A stretch of 64,000 nucleotides of DNA from Rhizobacter koreensis (GTDB lineage Bacteria > Pseudomonadota > Gammaproteobacteria > Burkholderiales > Burkholderiaceae_C): positions 79,824 to 143,823 of the forward strand of contig NZ_JABWMJ010000013.1 of NCBI RefSeq assembly GCF_013366375.1, in the 5' to 3' direction. This document shows positions 43,535 through 52,293 of the stretch, piece by piece (within the stretch, counting starts at the first letter, position 1; each line of letters begins with the position of its first letter). Under the pieces are notes generated by a model, which searched no databases, was not told the DNA's origin, and saw nothing but the letters and a program-made list of their open reading frames with translations. The translations under genes were made by a program, and so were the position numbers.

Positions 43535-45601
43535 ATGGCTCAAAACCTTTTCGGGCAGCTGCCCTCAGGCATCGACGAACCGACCGTCTTTCGCACGCTC
43601 TTCGCGGCCTATCCCGATGCCCTGATCGTCGCTGATGCTTCCGGAGCGATCGTGCTGGCCAATCCCTCAGCGGCAAACCTGCTCGGCTACACGATCGAGG
43701 AGCTCGTGAGCTTGCATGTCGATGCACTGGTGCCGGACGGCATCCGCCCTCGCCACGCAGCTTACCGAGGCGCCTATGGTCAAAGCCCCCGACCACGGCC
43801 GATGGGGACGCAGGAACTCGTCGCCAGGCGCTGTGACGGGTCGGAAGTGATGGTCGAGATCGCACTCAGCCCGCTGCAGAACCACGGCTTGCCGCTCGTT
43901 GTCGCGGCCATTCGCGACATTCGTGCATACCCGCGCGTCCAGCAGGCGCTGCGCCGCGCCCGCTACGCCGACCACCTCGCGCAACTCGGTCGGCTCGCCG
44001 TCGATACTCTGGATGCGCAAACGCTCTTGCAGCGGGTTCCAGAGATTGCCGCGGAGGCACTCGACGTCGAGATCGCCATCGTGTTCGTGCTCGAGCCGAA
44101 TCGGCTCGAGTTCCGGGTCGCAGGCAGCGTCGGCTGGGTCGGCATCGAACCCGCCGGACTGCGTGTGCCGAACCGGCCGGATACCCCGCCCGGCTATGTG
44201 CTGGAACAGTCAAAGCCCGTGATCGTGACGGACTATCCAAGCGAACATCGCTTCCTTGTCCCGTCCGCTTACCTCGACGCCGGTCTAACAAGCGGTCTGG
44301 CCGTTCCTCTGACCGACCTAGGCCGCACGATCGGGGCGCTGACTGTGCGCACGCGAAAGACCAGGGTCTTCGGCGACGACGAGGTCAGCTTTCTCGAGTC
44401 TCTGTCGAACCTGCTAGCGACGAGTTTGCAACGGGCCCAGGCCGACGAGGCGCTGAACCATGCTCAACGCTTGGAGAGCGTGGGCCAGCTGACCGGCGGC
44501 ATCGCCCATGACTTCAACAATCTGCTGACTGTCATCAGCGGGAATCTGCAGGTGCTCGAAGAGCTTCCATCTCTAGCCGAGGATCCCTGGGGCCGGCATC
44601 TCGTTGATGCGGCGGCCCGGGCCACCCGGCGCGGCGCCGATCTGACGAGCAAGCTGCTGACGTTTTCGCGGCGACAGCTGTTGCAACCGAGCTCGATCGA
44701 TGTCGGCGTACTGCTCAATTCGCTGGCCGACGTGCTCCGACGGACGCTTGACCAGCGCATTCGCATCGAAGTCGACGTGGCCCCATCGTGCCCGCCCGTA
44801 CAGGCCGATCCGGCCCAGCTCGAGTCGGCGCTGCTCAACATTGCCATCAACGCCCGCGATGCGATGCCCGAAGGGGGCACCCTAAGATTTCAGGCCAGCC
44901 CATGCGGCGAGTTGCCGGGCACGATTCGTGACGGGCTCGAGGCTCCTAGCCGGCAAGAAGATGGGTATGTCGTCATTTCAATCATCGATACCGGCAGCGG
45001 TATGCCGGAAGAGGTGAAGGAACGAGCCTTCGAGCCGTTCTTCACGACCAAGGAGGCTGGTCGTGGCACGGGCCTCGGTCTAAGCACGGTATACGGCTTC
45101 GCCAAGCAATCGAAGGGTGCAGTCGCGATCGACAGCGCGCCGGGCAAAGGCACCACGTTCACCCTCTACGTTCCGCGGCCAAATCGGTCTGAGACGACCG
45201 TTACAGAAGCTGTACCCCCTGGTAAAGACGTGCCGAAAGGCCTTGAGGTGTTGCTGGTGGAAGACGACCTCGAGGTGCGCGCGGTGGTCCACACTTTTTT
45301 GGAGACGTTGCATTGCAAGGTGACAGTCGCGACCAGCGGCGAGCAGGCGTTGCTCGCGCTTCGCGCCGCAGGGCGCTTCGATCTCCTTCTCACAGACATC
45401 GCGCTCGGTGCCGGCATGCGCGGCACCGAGTTGGCGACGCAGGCGCAGAAACGCTTTCCGAGCATGGCGGTGTTGTTGATGTCAGGTTTCTCGTCCGAAC
45501 TGCTCGACGCCGACTGTGACTCGCCGCGCAACTGGGAACTGCTGCGCAAGCCCTACAGCCGGGAGGAACTCGCTCAAGCCATAGCGCGCGTCATCGATTG
45601 A
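43535..45601 (+). CDS. Hybrid sensor histidine kinase (PAS-GAF-HisKA-HATPase-REC)
   Basis: The 688-aa soluble kinase has no membrane helices, so sensing is cytoplasmic. Domains in order: PAS (about 20-130, ALIVADASGAIVLANPSAAN), GAF (about 150-300), HisKA with H-box VGQLTGGIAHDFNNLL (about 315-330), HATPase (NIAINARDAMPEGG, DTGSGMPEEV, GRGTGLGLSTVYGF) and a C-terminal receiver (VLLVEDDLEV, LLLTDIALG, LLRKPYS). It is immediately downstream of the response regulator. The ligand of the PAS/GAF part is unknown; a redox or gas signal is possible given the neighbouring Fnr-like gene. Confidence 0.93.
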   Translation: MAQNLFGQLPSGIDEPTVFRTLFAAYPDALIVADASGAIVLANPSAANLLGYTIEELVSLHVDALVPDGIRPRHAAYRGAYGQSPRPRPMGTQELVARRCDGSEVMVEIALSPLQNHGLPLVVAAIRDIRAYPRVQQALRRARYADHLAQLGRLAVDTLDAQTLLQRVPEIAAEALDVEIAIVFVLEPNRLEFRVAGSVGWVGIEPAGLRVPNRPDTPPGYVLEQSKPVIVTDYPSEHRFLVPSAYLDAGLTSGLAVPLTDLGRTIGALTVRTRKTRVFGDDEVSFLESLSNLLATSLQRAQADEALNHAQRLESVGQLTGGIAHDFNNLLTVISGNLQVLEELPSLAEDPWGRHLVDAAARATRRGADLTSKLLTFSRRQLLQPSSIDVGVLLNSLADVLRRTLDQRIRIEVDVAPSCPPVQADPAQLESALLNIAINARDAMPEGGTLRFQASPCGELPGTIRDGLEAPSRQEDGYVVISIIDTGSGMPEEVKERAFEPFFTTKEAGRGTGLGLSTVYGFAKQSKGAVAIDSAPGKGTTFTLYVPRPNRSETTVTEAVPPGKDVPKGLEVLLVEDDLEVRAVVHTFLETLHCKVTVATSGEQALLALRAAGRFDLLLTDIALGAGMRGTELATQAQKRFPSMAVLLMSGFSSELLDADCDSPRNWELLRKPYSREELAQAIARVID

Positions 45602-45611
45602 GCCGGCCAGG

Positions 45612-46412
45612 CTACTGGAGCATCGGCACCGGCGTCAGACAGCGCTGAACGAACGCTGACAGCGCCTCCACATCGGGGATGCGCACATTGCGCCTGCCCT
45701 TCTCTGCGAAGGCGATGACTTTGTCCCGCGCGAGCTTCGACAGGGAACGGCTCACCGTCTCCAGTGTCATGCCGAGGTAGTTGCCTATCTCGGCGCGCGT
45801 CATGCGAAGCGTGATCTCGTCGGTACGCATGCCGCCGTCGGCCTGCGACTGCGCCCAGGAGCGCAGGAAGTCAGCTACTCGCGCATCAGCAGGCAAGGTG
45901 CAGACCGACATCAGCGCGTCGCGATCACGACCGATCTCGCGGCTCATCGCTTCATGCAACAGCGCGAGAAGCGCGGGCTGCACAGCGCAGGCGACGAGCA
46001 GCGCGTCGTATCGGATCACCCAGACCTCACCGGTGTCGATGGCTACCGCGTCACATGAGTACCGGCCGTGAGCGATGCCGTCAAAGCCGAGCCAGTCGCC
46101 GCGGAAATTGAGGCCGACGACCTGCTGGCGGCCATCAACCGACAGATTCACAATCTTTACCAAGCCGGAATTCAGGATGTAGAGGTTCCCGAATTGCTCG
46201 CCAGCCTGGTAAATCACGTCACCAGCATGGAGCATGCGCCGCGCCGGCGCCAGCGCGTCGCTCAGCAGTTTCAGTGCGCCGGAAATTCGATAGCCGGCCT
46301 GCTGGCTGGCGCTTATGTCGGTCTCTCGCACCGGCCCGCAGACAGCAGCTAGCGCGCGAGCGAGGCGGGGGAGGGTCGTCTCGCTATGCATCGGGTTAAC
46401 AGTAGCAAGCAT
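45612..46412 (-). CDS. Crp/Fnr-family regulator lacking the Fe-S cysteine set (Dnr-like)
   Basis: Regulator of about 266 aa with a cNMP-type beta-roll (GEQFGNLYILNSGLVKIVNL), dimer helix and C-terminal HTH (MTRAEIGNYLGMTLETVSRS). The recognition helix E-T-V-S-R matches FNR/Dnr proteins that bind TTGAT-N4-ATCAA. Only one N-terminal Cys is present, so it cannot hold an FNR [4Fe-4S] cluster. I chose the ATG at 46412, which has AGGAA 7 bases upstream; later Met codons are possible. It is convergent with the kinase gene and may control the FNR-type sites found in this window. Confidence 0.9.
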   Translation of the reverse strand: MLATVNPMHSETTLPRLARALAAVCGPVRETDISASQQAGYRISGALKLLSDALAPARRMLHAGDVIYQAGEQFGNLYILNSGLVKIVNLSVDGRQQVVGLNFRGDWLGFDGIAHGRYSCDAVAIDTGEVWVIRYDALLVACAVQPALLALLHEAMSREIGRDRDALMSVCTLPADARVADFLRSWAQSQADGGMRTDEITLRMTRAEIGNYLGMTLETVSRSLSKLARDKVIAFAEKGRRNVRIPDVEALSAFVQRCLTPVPMLQ

Positions 46413-46633
46413 CCAAGTTTCCTGTGGCATACATGTCGATGCCCGTAGGCTAGGCGGCGTGCGCGAACGCAGTGACAACAGTGCACCTCGTTGGGTAACA
46501 CTGCATCAATCGAGTGTGTCCGGGGCGTATCAGGGCCGAGCAGCCTTTCGTTGACGTGCATCAAGGGCAATTCCGGGCTCCTCGGTAATCATCGTTCACA
46601 GTCGTGTGTCGGTTCGGTGCACGCACCCATCCG

Positions 46634-47137
46634 ATGCAACTTCCCCTGAAACCTAGCGGCGCCCTCCCTTTCGACCCCATCACGCCGCGCGAGCTGACCG
46701 CGCTGCTTGCCGAAGCCAATGCTTTGCAGGCCGCCGCGGGAGCCGGCAAACTCGATGCGCTGTTGCGGGGCAAGAATTTCGGGCTCCTCTGCGAGTCGAT
46801 GGAGGATGCCGATGTTGCGTTCTTTCGGCTTGCGGCTGTGGAACTCGGAGCGCACGTGGCTTGTATTCGAACGCGCCTTTCGGAGCTGAGCACTCCCCAA
46901 GAGGTGCAGCGCACTGCGCGCATGCTCGGCCGCCTGTACGACGGCGTTGAGTGTCAAGGCATGACGCCGGCCCTGATACGACAAGTTCGCGCCGAGGCCG
47001 GCGTGCCCGTTTACGACGGCATAGCGTCGCAAGATCACCCAACGGCCCGGCTGGCGGATTCTCTTAGCGGTACGGCGTCTCCCGCCGATCGACGACGCTT
47101 GGTACTGCAGGCGGTGTTGCTGAACACGACCACCTGA
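46634..47137 (+). CDS. Carbamoyltransferase-like protein (N-terminal domain only)
   Basis: The 167-aa protein resembles the carbamoyl-phosphate domain of ornithine/aspartate carbamoyltransferases: GKNFGLLCESMEDADVAFFR, VELGAHVACIR, TARMLGRLYDGVEC and VPVYDGIAS. The catalytic S-T-R-T-R motif is replaced by CESMEDAD, and the ornithine/aspartate domain is absent, so enzyme activity is unlikely. It lies 31 bp upstream of the alcohol dehydrogenase gene and is probably co-transcribed. Its role is unknown; regulatory or scaffold function is conceivable. Confidence 0.75.
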   Translation: MQLPLKPSGALPFDPITPRELTALLAEANALQAAAGAGKLDALLRGKNFGLLCESMEDADVAFFRLAAVELGAHVACIRTRLSELSTPQEVQRTARMLGRLYDGVECQGMTPALIRQVRAEAGVPVYDGIASQDHPTARLADSLSGTASPADRRRLVLQAVLLNTTT

Positions 47138-47168
47138 GTCACTCTTACTTCAAAGAACAGGGATAGCT

Positions 47169-48206
47169 ATGCAAGCTCTCGTCTACCACGGCCCTGGCAA
47201 GAAAGCGGTCGAGGACCGTCCGAAGCCAACAATCCAAGCGCCGACTGACGCCATCGTCAAGATCACCAAAACGACCATTTGCGGTACCGATCTGCACATC
47301 CTAAAGGGCGACGTTCCTACCTGCAAGCCAGGCACGGTGCTCGGCCACGAAGGGGTCGGCAGGATCGATTCAGTGGGTCCTGGGGTCATGACCTTCAAGC
47401 CCGGAGACCCCGTGTTGATCTCGTGCATCAGCGCCTGCGGACGCTGCGAGCCCTGCCGCAAGGGAATGTATTCGCACTGCACCACGGGTGGCTGGATCCT
47501 GGGCAATACGATCGACGGCACCCAGGCCGAATTCGTTCTCATCCCCCATGCCGACACCAGCCTGTATCCCGTTCCGGCCGGGGCCGACGAGGAGGCTCTC
47601 GTCATGCTGAGCGACATCCTCCCAACCGGCTTCGAGTGCGGCGTGCTTAACGGCAAGGTCCAGCCTGGCTCGACCGTCGCCATTGTTGGTTCCGGACCTA
47701 TCGGCCTCGCGGCACTGCTTACGGCCCAGTTCTATGCACCGTCGGAGATCATCATGATCGACGTCGACGCCAACCGTCTGACTGTAGCGAAGCGATTCGG
47801 CGCGACCGCGACCGTAAACAACACCAGTGGAGACGCGGCTCGACAGGTCATGGCGCTGACTGGCAAACGAGGCGTCGACACTGCGATCGAGGCAGTCGGC
47901 GTACCGGCAAGCTTCTCGCTTTGTGAGGGAATCGTGGCAGCCGGCGGCACGATTGCCAATGTTGGCGTTCACGGCGTCAAGGTCGACCTGCACCTGGAGC
48001 GACTGTGGTCTCACAACGTGACGATCACAACGCGGCTTGTCGATACAGCCTCAATCCCGATGCTGCTTAAGACTGTACAGTCCAAGCGCATCGACGCGGG
48101 GCAGCTCATTACGCACCGGTTCCGCATGAGCGACATGCTGCAAGCTTATGACACGTTCGATGGGGCCGCTGGCACCAAGGCACTCAAGGTCATCATTGAA
48201 GCGTAA
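47169..48206 (+). CDS. Zn-dependent alcohol dehydrogenase (MDR family)
   Basis: The 345-aa cytoplasmic enzyme has catalytic-zinc ligands in TTICGTDLHI and GHEGVG. The structural-zinc lobe is CISACGRCEPCRKGMYSHC, and the NAD(P)-binding loop is VAIVGSGPIGLAAL. The layout matches class III-like or 2,3-butanediol/alcohol dehydrogenases. Substrate cannot be read from sequence. It follows the carbamoyltransferase-like gene in a block of redox-stress genes. Confidence 0.92.
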   Translation: MQALVYHGPGKKAVEDRPKPTIQAPTDAIVKITKTTICGTDLHILKGDVPTCKPGTVLGHEGVGRIDSVGPGVMTFKPGDPVLISCISACGRCEPCRKGMYSHCTTGGWILGNTIDGTQAEFVLIPHADTSLYPVPAGADEEALVMLSDILPTGFECGVLNGKVQPGSTVAIVGSGPIGLAALLTAQFYAPSEIIMIDVDANRLTVAKRFGATATVNNTSGDAARQVMALTGKRGVDTAIEAVGVPASFSLCEGIVAAGGTIANVGVHGVKVDLHLERLWSHNVTITTRLVDTASIPMLLKTVQSKRIDAGQLITHRFRMSDMLQAYDTFDGAAGTKALKVIIEA

Positions 48207-48318
48207 GGTCGGCGTGGTGACCATAGAGTGCGCGCAACGCTCAACGTCTTATCCAGGTTGCGATAGGGACGTGCGGCCAAGAGCGCAGGCCAGCCCGGCG
48301 AGAGAAAGGAATCAAGCC

Positions 48319-48507
48319 ATGACGCCGGCTCAAGACCGCGAACACTGCAAGAGCGCGGCCCGGTTTCAAAGGCGCATGGTGGAGGCTTACTGCTCGGGGT
48401 GGTCGACCCGTTCGCCCCACAAGGGCAGCGGTGCCTACTTGGCTTCTGCGGCCAGTTGCCAGTGCAGTTTTGCCAGGGCTATATTCTCTTCTGCAGCTTG
48501 TTCGTAG
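48319..48507 (+). CDS. Possible small Cys-containing protein
   Basis: The 62-codon frame begins MTPAQDREHCKSAARFQRRM, with AAAGGA 8 bases before the ATG. The first 40 residues look coding. The last 23 run antisense to the end of the lipoprotein gene at 48435, so the true 3' end may be altered. No family is recognised. Confidence 0.33.
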   Translation: MTPAQDREHCKSAARFQRRMVEAYCSGWSTRSPHKGSGAYLASAASCQCSFARAIFSSAACS

Positions 48508-48818
48508 GTCTGCGAAAGACGGTCACAGTGCCGTGCCAGAGTCTCATGCGCCTGGGCGCTGCTTCTTGGGGCCGTGTTTCTTCGATATGTCGCTGCATAG
48601 CCTTTGTGCCGCTTCGCCGCAGCCGCATCAACGATCGCCTGACGCTCGTACTGCAATGCAACGTCTTCGTGGTCTGACCGGCTGCTCGCGGTCTCGATCT
48701 TCTGCTCAATGCCTGCAGGAGCCTGGGGCAGCTGCGTAGCGCATCCCGCTACGATTACCCCTCCGGCTAGCGCGAGAAGAGCGCCCGAACCAAACGATCT
48801 AAAGCTCTTTGTCATCAT
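48435..48818 (-). CDS. Small lipoprotein, helical
   Basis: The 127-aa product has a lipobox (ALAGGVIVAGCATQL) and a predicted helical hairpin body with His/Arg/Glu-rich segments (LARHCDRLSQTYEQAAEENI). It lies 53 bp downstream of pcoB and may be the last gene of the pco operon. Family is unrecognised; shape resembles small outer-membrane helical lipoproteins. Confidence 0.65.
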   Translation of the reverse strand: MMTKSFRSFGSGALLALAGGVIVAGCATQLPQAPAGIEQKIETASSRSDHEDVALQYERQAIVDAAAAKRHKGYAATYRRNTAPRSSAQAHETLARHCDRLSQTYEQAAEENIALAKLHWQLAAEAK

Positions 48819-48871
48819 TTTCTCCTGTTAAGCGTTGTCTTTGGCCTTTCTGCCTCAGCACCGCCGGCTGA

Positions 48872-49615
48872 CTAGAACCATGCGCGGACGCCGGCAACCA
48901 AACTCCATCCACCAATGTCCTCGCCCCGATTCCGGGCGAACTGAGCCGTGCCGCCATAGCTGCGCTGCCACGAGGCGCCGACATAGGGTCCGAATTCCCG
49001 TCTGATCTCGTACCGCAAGCGAAGCCCCATTTCGACATCGTTGAGGCCGCGCCCGATTCCTTGCTCCCTCACCTTCTGAAGTGCGATATTGGTGGCCAAG
49101 CGTGGTTGCAGGACCCAGCGCTGAGTCAACAACAGCTCGTACTCGAGCTCTGCCCGCGCCGAGACATTGCCCCGTTCGCTCACGAACGCTGCGGCCTGTA
49201 CTTCGAACCGGTATGGGGCCATGCCCTGGACCCCGAAGACCGCGTAGCTGCGACCCGGCGCCTCCGGCCTCGGCTTTGCGTAGCGCACGCCGGCTTGCAC
49301 GTCCCAGAACGGCGCCACCAGCCGACCGTACAGCAACTGGAGGTCGACGCCTTCCAGCTTGCTGTTGTATGGCTTCGTACCTTCCGCGTAGGCCCAAAGT
49401 CGGTTGTAGTCGCCACCTACCCAGCCAGCCGTATTGAAGCGCAGGGCGTCGTCCGCCTTGGTGCCGCCGGTGTAACGCGTCGTGGTGTGCTCGAGCTGGT
49501 CGATAAGGAAATAGCTGCGAATGGGGCTGTCCTCCACCGGTGCAATCTTTTGAGCCTGTGCCAGCGGAATCACGAACGTGCACGCAAGCGATACAAGCGT
49601 GAATGCGCATCTCAT
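48872..49615 (-). CDS. pcoB: Outer-membrane copper-resistance protein PcoB/CopB
   Basis: The 247-aa protein has a signal peptide (LVSLACTFVIPLAQA) and the CopB beta-barrel: YFLIDQLEHT, LEGVDLQLLYGRLVAPFWDV, GMAPYRFEVQA and the C-terminal aromatic GVRAWF. The Met-rich N-terminal region of some CopB proteins is missing. The ATG overlaps the pcoA stop (ATGA), as in classical copAB operons. It probably sequesters or passes copper at the outer membrane. Confidence 0.92.
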   Translation of the reverse strand: MRCAFTLVSLACTFVIPLAQAQKIAPVEDSPIRSYFLIDQLEHTTTRYTGGTKADDALRFNTAGWVGGDYNRLWAYAEGTKPYNSKLEGVDLQLLYGRLVAPFWDVQAGVRYAKPRPEAPGRSYAVFGVQGMAPYRFEVQAAAFVSERGNVSARAELEYELLLTQRWVLQPRLATNIALQKVREQGIGRGLNDVEMGLRLRYEIRREFGPYVGASWQRSYGGTAQFARNRGEDIGGWSLVAGVRAWF

Positions 49616-51669
49616 GCTGCCCCCTTGGCTTCCGGCTGCCCGACTGCAACGACGCGCAACATGCCTAGCTCCATGTGGAAAAGCAGATGGCAATGGAAAG
49701 CCCACTTACCAACCTCGTCGGGCTCGGCGTCGAAAGAGATGCGTTCGCCAGCCTTCACGTTGATGGTGTGTTTCAGGGGCCGCTTTGCGCCCGCCCCGTT
49801 TTCCAGCACCATCCACATGCCGTGCAGATGCATGGGGTGATCCATCATGGTGTCGTTCACGAACGTAACCCGGATGCGTTCGCCGAAGCCGAACGGGATC
49901 GGCTCCTCGGCCTCGGAGTACTTCTTGCCATCAAAGCCCCAGATCTGCCGCTCCATGTTGCCTGTCAGGTGCAGCTCGATCTCGCGCCCGGGCGTGCCTT
50001 CGCGCCCAGCCCCGTCCAAGCGGCGCAAGTCGGTGTAGACAAGCACGCGACGCCCCGAGTCGCCCAGACCTGTCCCGGGCTCGCTCATCCGGCTCGTGGG
50101 CATTTCGGCGACGGTCGAATTGCCGGCCCCATGGCGATCGGGGCCATGCGGCACCGGCTGCATCGCTGCAGGCTTTGCGAACGCGTCAGTTGCCGGCTTG
50201 ACCATGCCGGGCATCGCGTCCATCGCCGGCTCCGCAGGCGCTGGGGTGGCGGGGCCTGCCATGCCGGGCATCGCGTCCATCGCCGGCTCCGCAGGCGCTG
50301 GGGTGGCGGGGCCTGCCATGCCGGGCATTGCATCCATCGCCGGCTTCGCAGGCGCAACAGGGGCCGGCATCGCCATGCCAGGCATCGCGTCGATCGAGGG
50401 CTTAGCAGGACCGGCGGCAGCAGGCATCGCCATTCCGGGCATAGGGCGCTCCGCAGGCGCAGCGGGAGCAGGCATCGCCATGCCGGGCTCTGGGTCCGCC
50501 TTGAGGCCGGCGCCACCGCGAGGCATGGCCATACCAGCCATCGCCCCTCCGGACATGCCCATGTCGGCCATGGTTCGAAGTGGACGTTTTCGGCGTTCGG
50601 GGATCGGGGCGCGCAGCCCAGCCCGCTGCGCCAGCGTGCCGGCAGCATATCCGCTGCGGTCCATCGACTCGGCGAAGATCGTGTATGCCTCCTCGGCGCG
50701 GGGCTGCACGATCATGTCGTAACTCTCCGCCGGGGCAATGCGGAATTCCTCGATCGTCACAGCCTCGACGTTTTGGCCGTCCGCCTGAACGAGCGTCATC
50801 TGCAAGCCCGGAATACGCACATCGAAGTGGGTCATCGCCCCTGCATTGATGAAACGCATGCGGATGCGCTCGCCTGGCTTGAAGAGGGTGGTCCAGTTCT
50901 GCTTTGCCGACTGCCCGTTGAGCAGGTACGTGTAGGTGAACCCGGTCAGGTCGGCAATATCGGTCGGATCCATCCGCATCTTGGCCCACAAGGCGCGGTC
51001 GGCGATCGTTGCGCGCCAGCCATCACGCGAGGCGTCGCGGAAGAGATCGGCCAGGGTGCGCCGGTTGAAGTTGTAGTACGCGCCGAACTTCTTCATCTTG
51101 GCCAGCACGCGCCCCGGATCCTCAAAGGTCCAGTCGGACAGCATGACCACGCACTCGCTGTCATAGGAAAACGGCTCGGGCCCGACGGGGTCAATGATGA
51201 GGGGGCCATACAGGCCTGCTTGCTCCTGGTTGCCAGAATGGCTGTGATACCAGTAGGTCCCGTTCTGGCGCAGCTTGAACTGGTAGGTGAAGGTCTCGCC
51301 AGGCGCAATGCCGTCGAAGCTCACGCCAGGGACGCCGTCCATCTCAGGCGGTACGAGAAGGCCGTGCCAGTGGATCGACGTGGTCTCCCTCAGTCTATTC
51401 GTCACTCGGATGGTCGCAGTCTCCCCTTCGCGAAAGCGCACCACCGGCCCAGGCAGCACACCGTTGACGACCGTGGGCGCGGTGCTCTGCCCGTCGATGT
51501 CAAGCCGGCCCTCAGCGATCACAAGATCGGTGACGGTCCCCGGGACGCCCGGCATCATGTGCATGGTGCTGGGTGTGGCGGTCCACGCCTGCAGTGGGGA
51601 CAGTGCATAGAGCGCCGTACCCGCCCCCGCGGCCGTACCAACACGAAGAAAGCGGCGGCGCGGGTTCAT
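49612..51669 (-). CDS. pcoA: Multicopper oxidase PcoA/CopA with Met-rich repeat insert
   Basis: The 685-aa periplasmic oxidase has a Tat signal (NPRRRFLRVGTAAGAGTA) and all copper-binding blocks: SIHWHGLLVP, GTYWYHSHSG, DHPMHLHGMW and FHCHLLFHMELGM. A long Met/Pro/Ala insert (about 375-530) holds repeated MPGMA units, two of them perfect DNA repeats of 57 bp. Such inserts bind Cu(I) in CopA. It oxidises Cu(I) and, with PcoB, confers periplasmic tolerance. It overlaps the upstream Csp-type gene by ATGA. Confidence 0.95.
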   Translation of the reverse strand: MNPRRRFLRVGTAAGAGTALYALSPLQAWTATPSTMHMMPGVPGTVTDLVIAEGRLDIDGQSTAPTVVNGVLPGPVVRFREGETATIRVTNRLRETTSIHWHGLLVPPEMDGVPGVSFDGIAPGETFTYQFKLRQNGTYWYHSHSGNQEQAGLYGPLIIDPVGPEPFSYDSECVVMLSDWTFEDPGRVLAKMKKFGAYYNFNRRTLADLFRDASRDGWRATIADRALWAKMRMDPTDIADLTGFTYTYLLNGQSAKQNWTTLFKPGERIRMRFINAGAMTHFDVRIPGLQMTLVQADGQNVEAVTIEEFRIAPAESYDMIVQPRAEEAYTIFAESMDRSGYAAGTLAQRAGLRAPIPERRKRPLRTMADMGMSGGAMAGMAMPRGGAGLKADPEPGMAMPAPAAPAERPMPGMAMPAAAGPAKPSIDAMPGMAMPAPVAPAKPAMDAMPGMAGPATPAPAEPAMDAMPGMAGPATPAPAEPAMDAMPGMVKPATDAFAKPAAMQPVPHGPDRHGAGNSTVAEMPTSRMSEPGTGLGDSGRRVLVYTDLRRLDGAGREGTPGREIELHLTGNMERQIWGFDGKKYSEAEEPIPFGFGERIRVTFVNDTMMDHPMHLHGMWMVLENGAGAKRPLKHTINVKAGERISFDAEPDEVGKWAFHCHLLFHMELGMLRVVAVGQPEAKGAA
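50203..50373 (-). repeat. 57-bp tandem repeat inside pcoA
   Basis: Units start at 50203, 50260 and 50317 (57-bp period); the first two are identical and the third diverges. Each encodes a 19-residue unit of the type AMPGMAGPATPAPAEPAMD. The repeat is in frame, so copy-number change would lengthen or shorten the Met-rich domain without breaking the gene. Confidence 0.9.
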
Positions 51670-52181
51670 GTCATGGCCCTGCAGCTCTTGGCGCAGCTCT
51701 GGCACTCTTCGACGCACTCACGCATGTCGCCCACCTGCTCGCAACTCTTGGCGCAGGCCTCGCATGCCTCGGCGCAGATCAGACACACCCGACCGTGCAA
51801 GGGCGAGTCGCTCAGCATAAAGTTGGCCGAGGTCTGGCAGAGCTCAGCACAGTTGAGCATCAGGCGAAGGTGCTTGGGCTCGACGTGCCGCCCGCCCTGC
51901 TCGAGGCAGAAGGTCGTTGCCATGCGCAGACACATGCTGTGGCAGTCGAGACAAGCCTTGATGGAGTCTTGCATCGGTGATTCGATTCGGCTTCGGCGAG
52001 CAGTGGGTGGGTTTCCGGCGCCCGAACGCGCAGCCGGGTTCGGCTGCGCGTTCGCGTCAGCCGACGCGAACGCCTGAAGCCCGCCCGCAGAGACCGCAAG
52101 TGCCGCCCCAAGAAGGCGACGGCGGGGCGTCCCTGGCTTCGAACCCGCGCCAGGAGATTTGGTTGGTGCAAGCTCACTCAT
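51666..52181 (-). CDS. Tat-exported four-helix copper storage protein (Csp1-like)
   Basis: The 171-aa product has a Tat signal (PRRRLLGAALAVSAGG) and 15 Cys residues in CxxC/CxxxC spacing along predicted helices: CLDCHSMCLRMATTFC, NCAELCQ, CLICAEACEACAKSC and ECVEECQSCAKSC. This is the pattern of Csp proteins, whose helix bundle is filled with Cu(I). Tat export is the feature of Csp1-type members. It is the gene just before pcoA and overlaps it. It would store periplasmic Cu(I). Confidence 0.9.
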   Translation of the reverse strand: MSELAPTKSPGAGSKPGTPRRRLLGAALAVSAGGLQAFASADANAQPNPAARSGAGNPPTARRSRIESPMQDSIKACLDCHSMCLRMATTFCLEQGGRHVEPKHLRLMLNCAELCQTSANFMLSDSPLHGRVCLICAEACEACAKSCEQVGDMRECVEECQSCAKSCRAMT

Positions 52182-52293
52182 CTTTGGTCCTTGTTCGGTT
52201 TTGCCCGATGCTTTTCGCACACCATAGCGGCTGCTTTCTCTTCTCTCGCGGCAGCACGACGCTCAGACCTCTACAAAAATGGCTTGGTTACGA

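Noticed and set aside
50203..50373. Possible CRISPR-like direct repeats
   Set aside because: Repeats are contiguous 57-bp units without spacers and encode an in-frame Met/Pro/Ala domain of pcoA.
49675..52077. An 800-codon open frame on the plus strand
   Set aside because: It is antisense to pcoA and the Csp-type gene and has low-complexity composition mirroring the Met-rich repeats.
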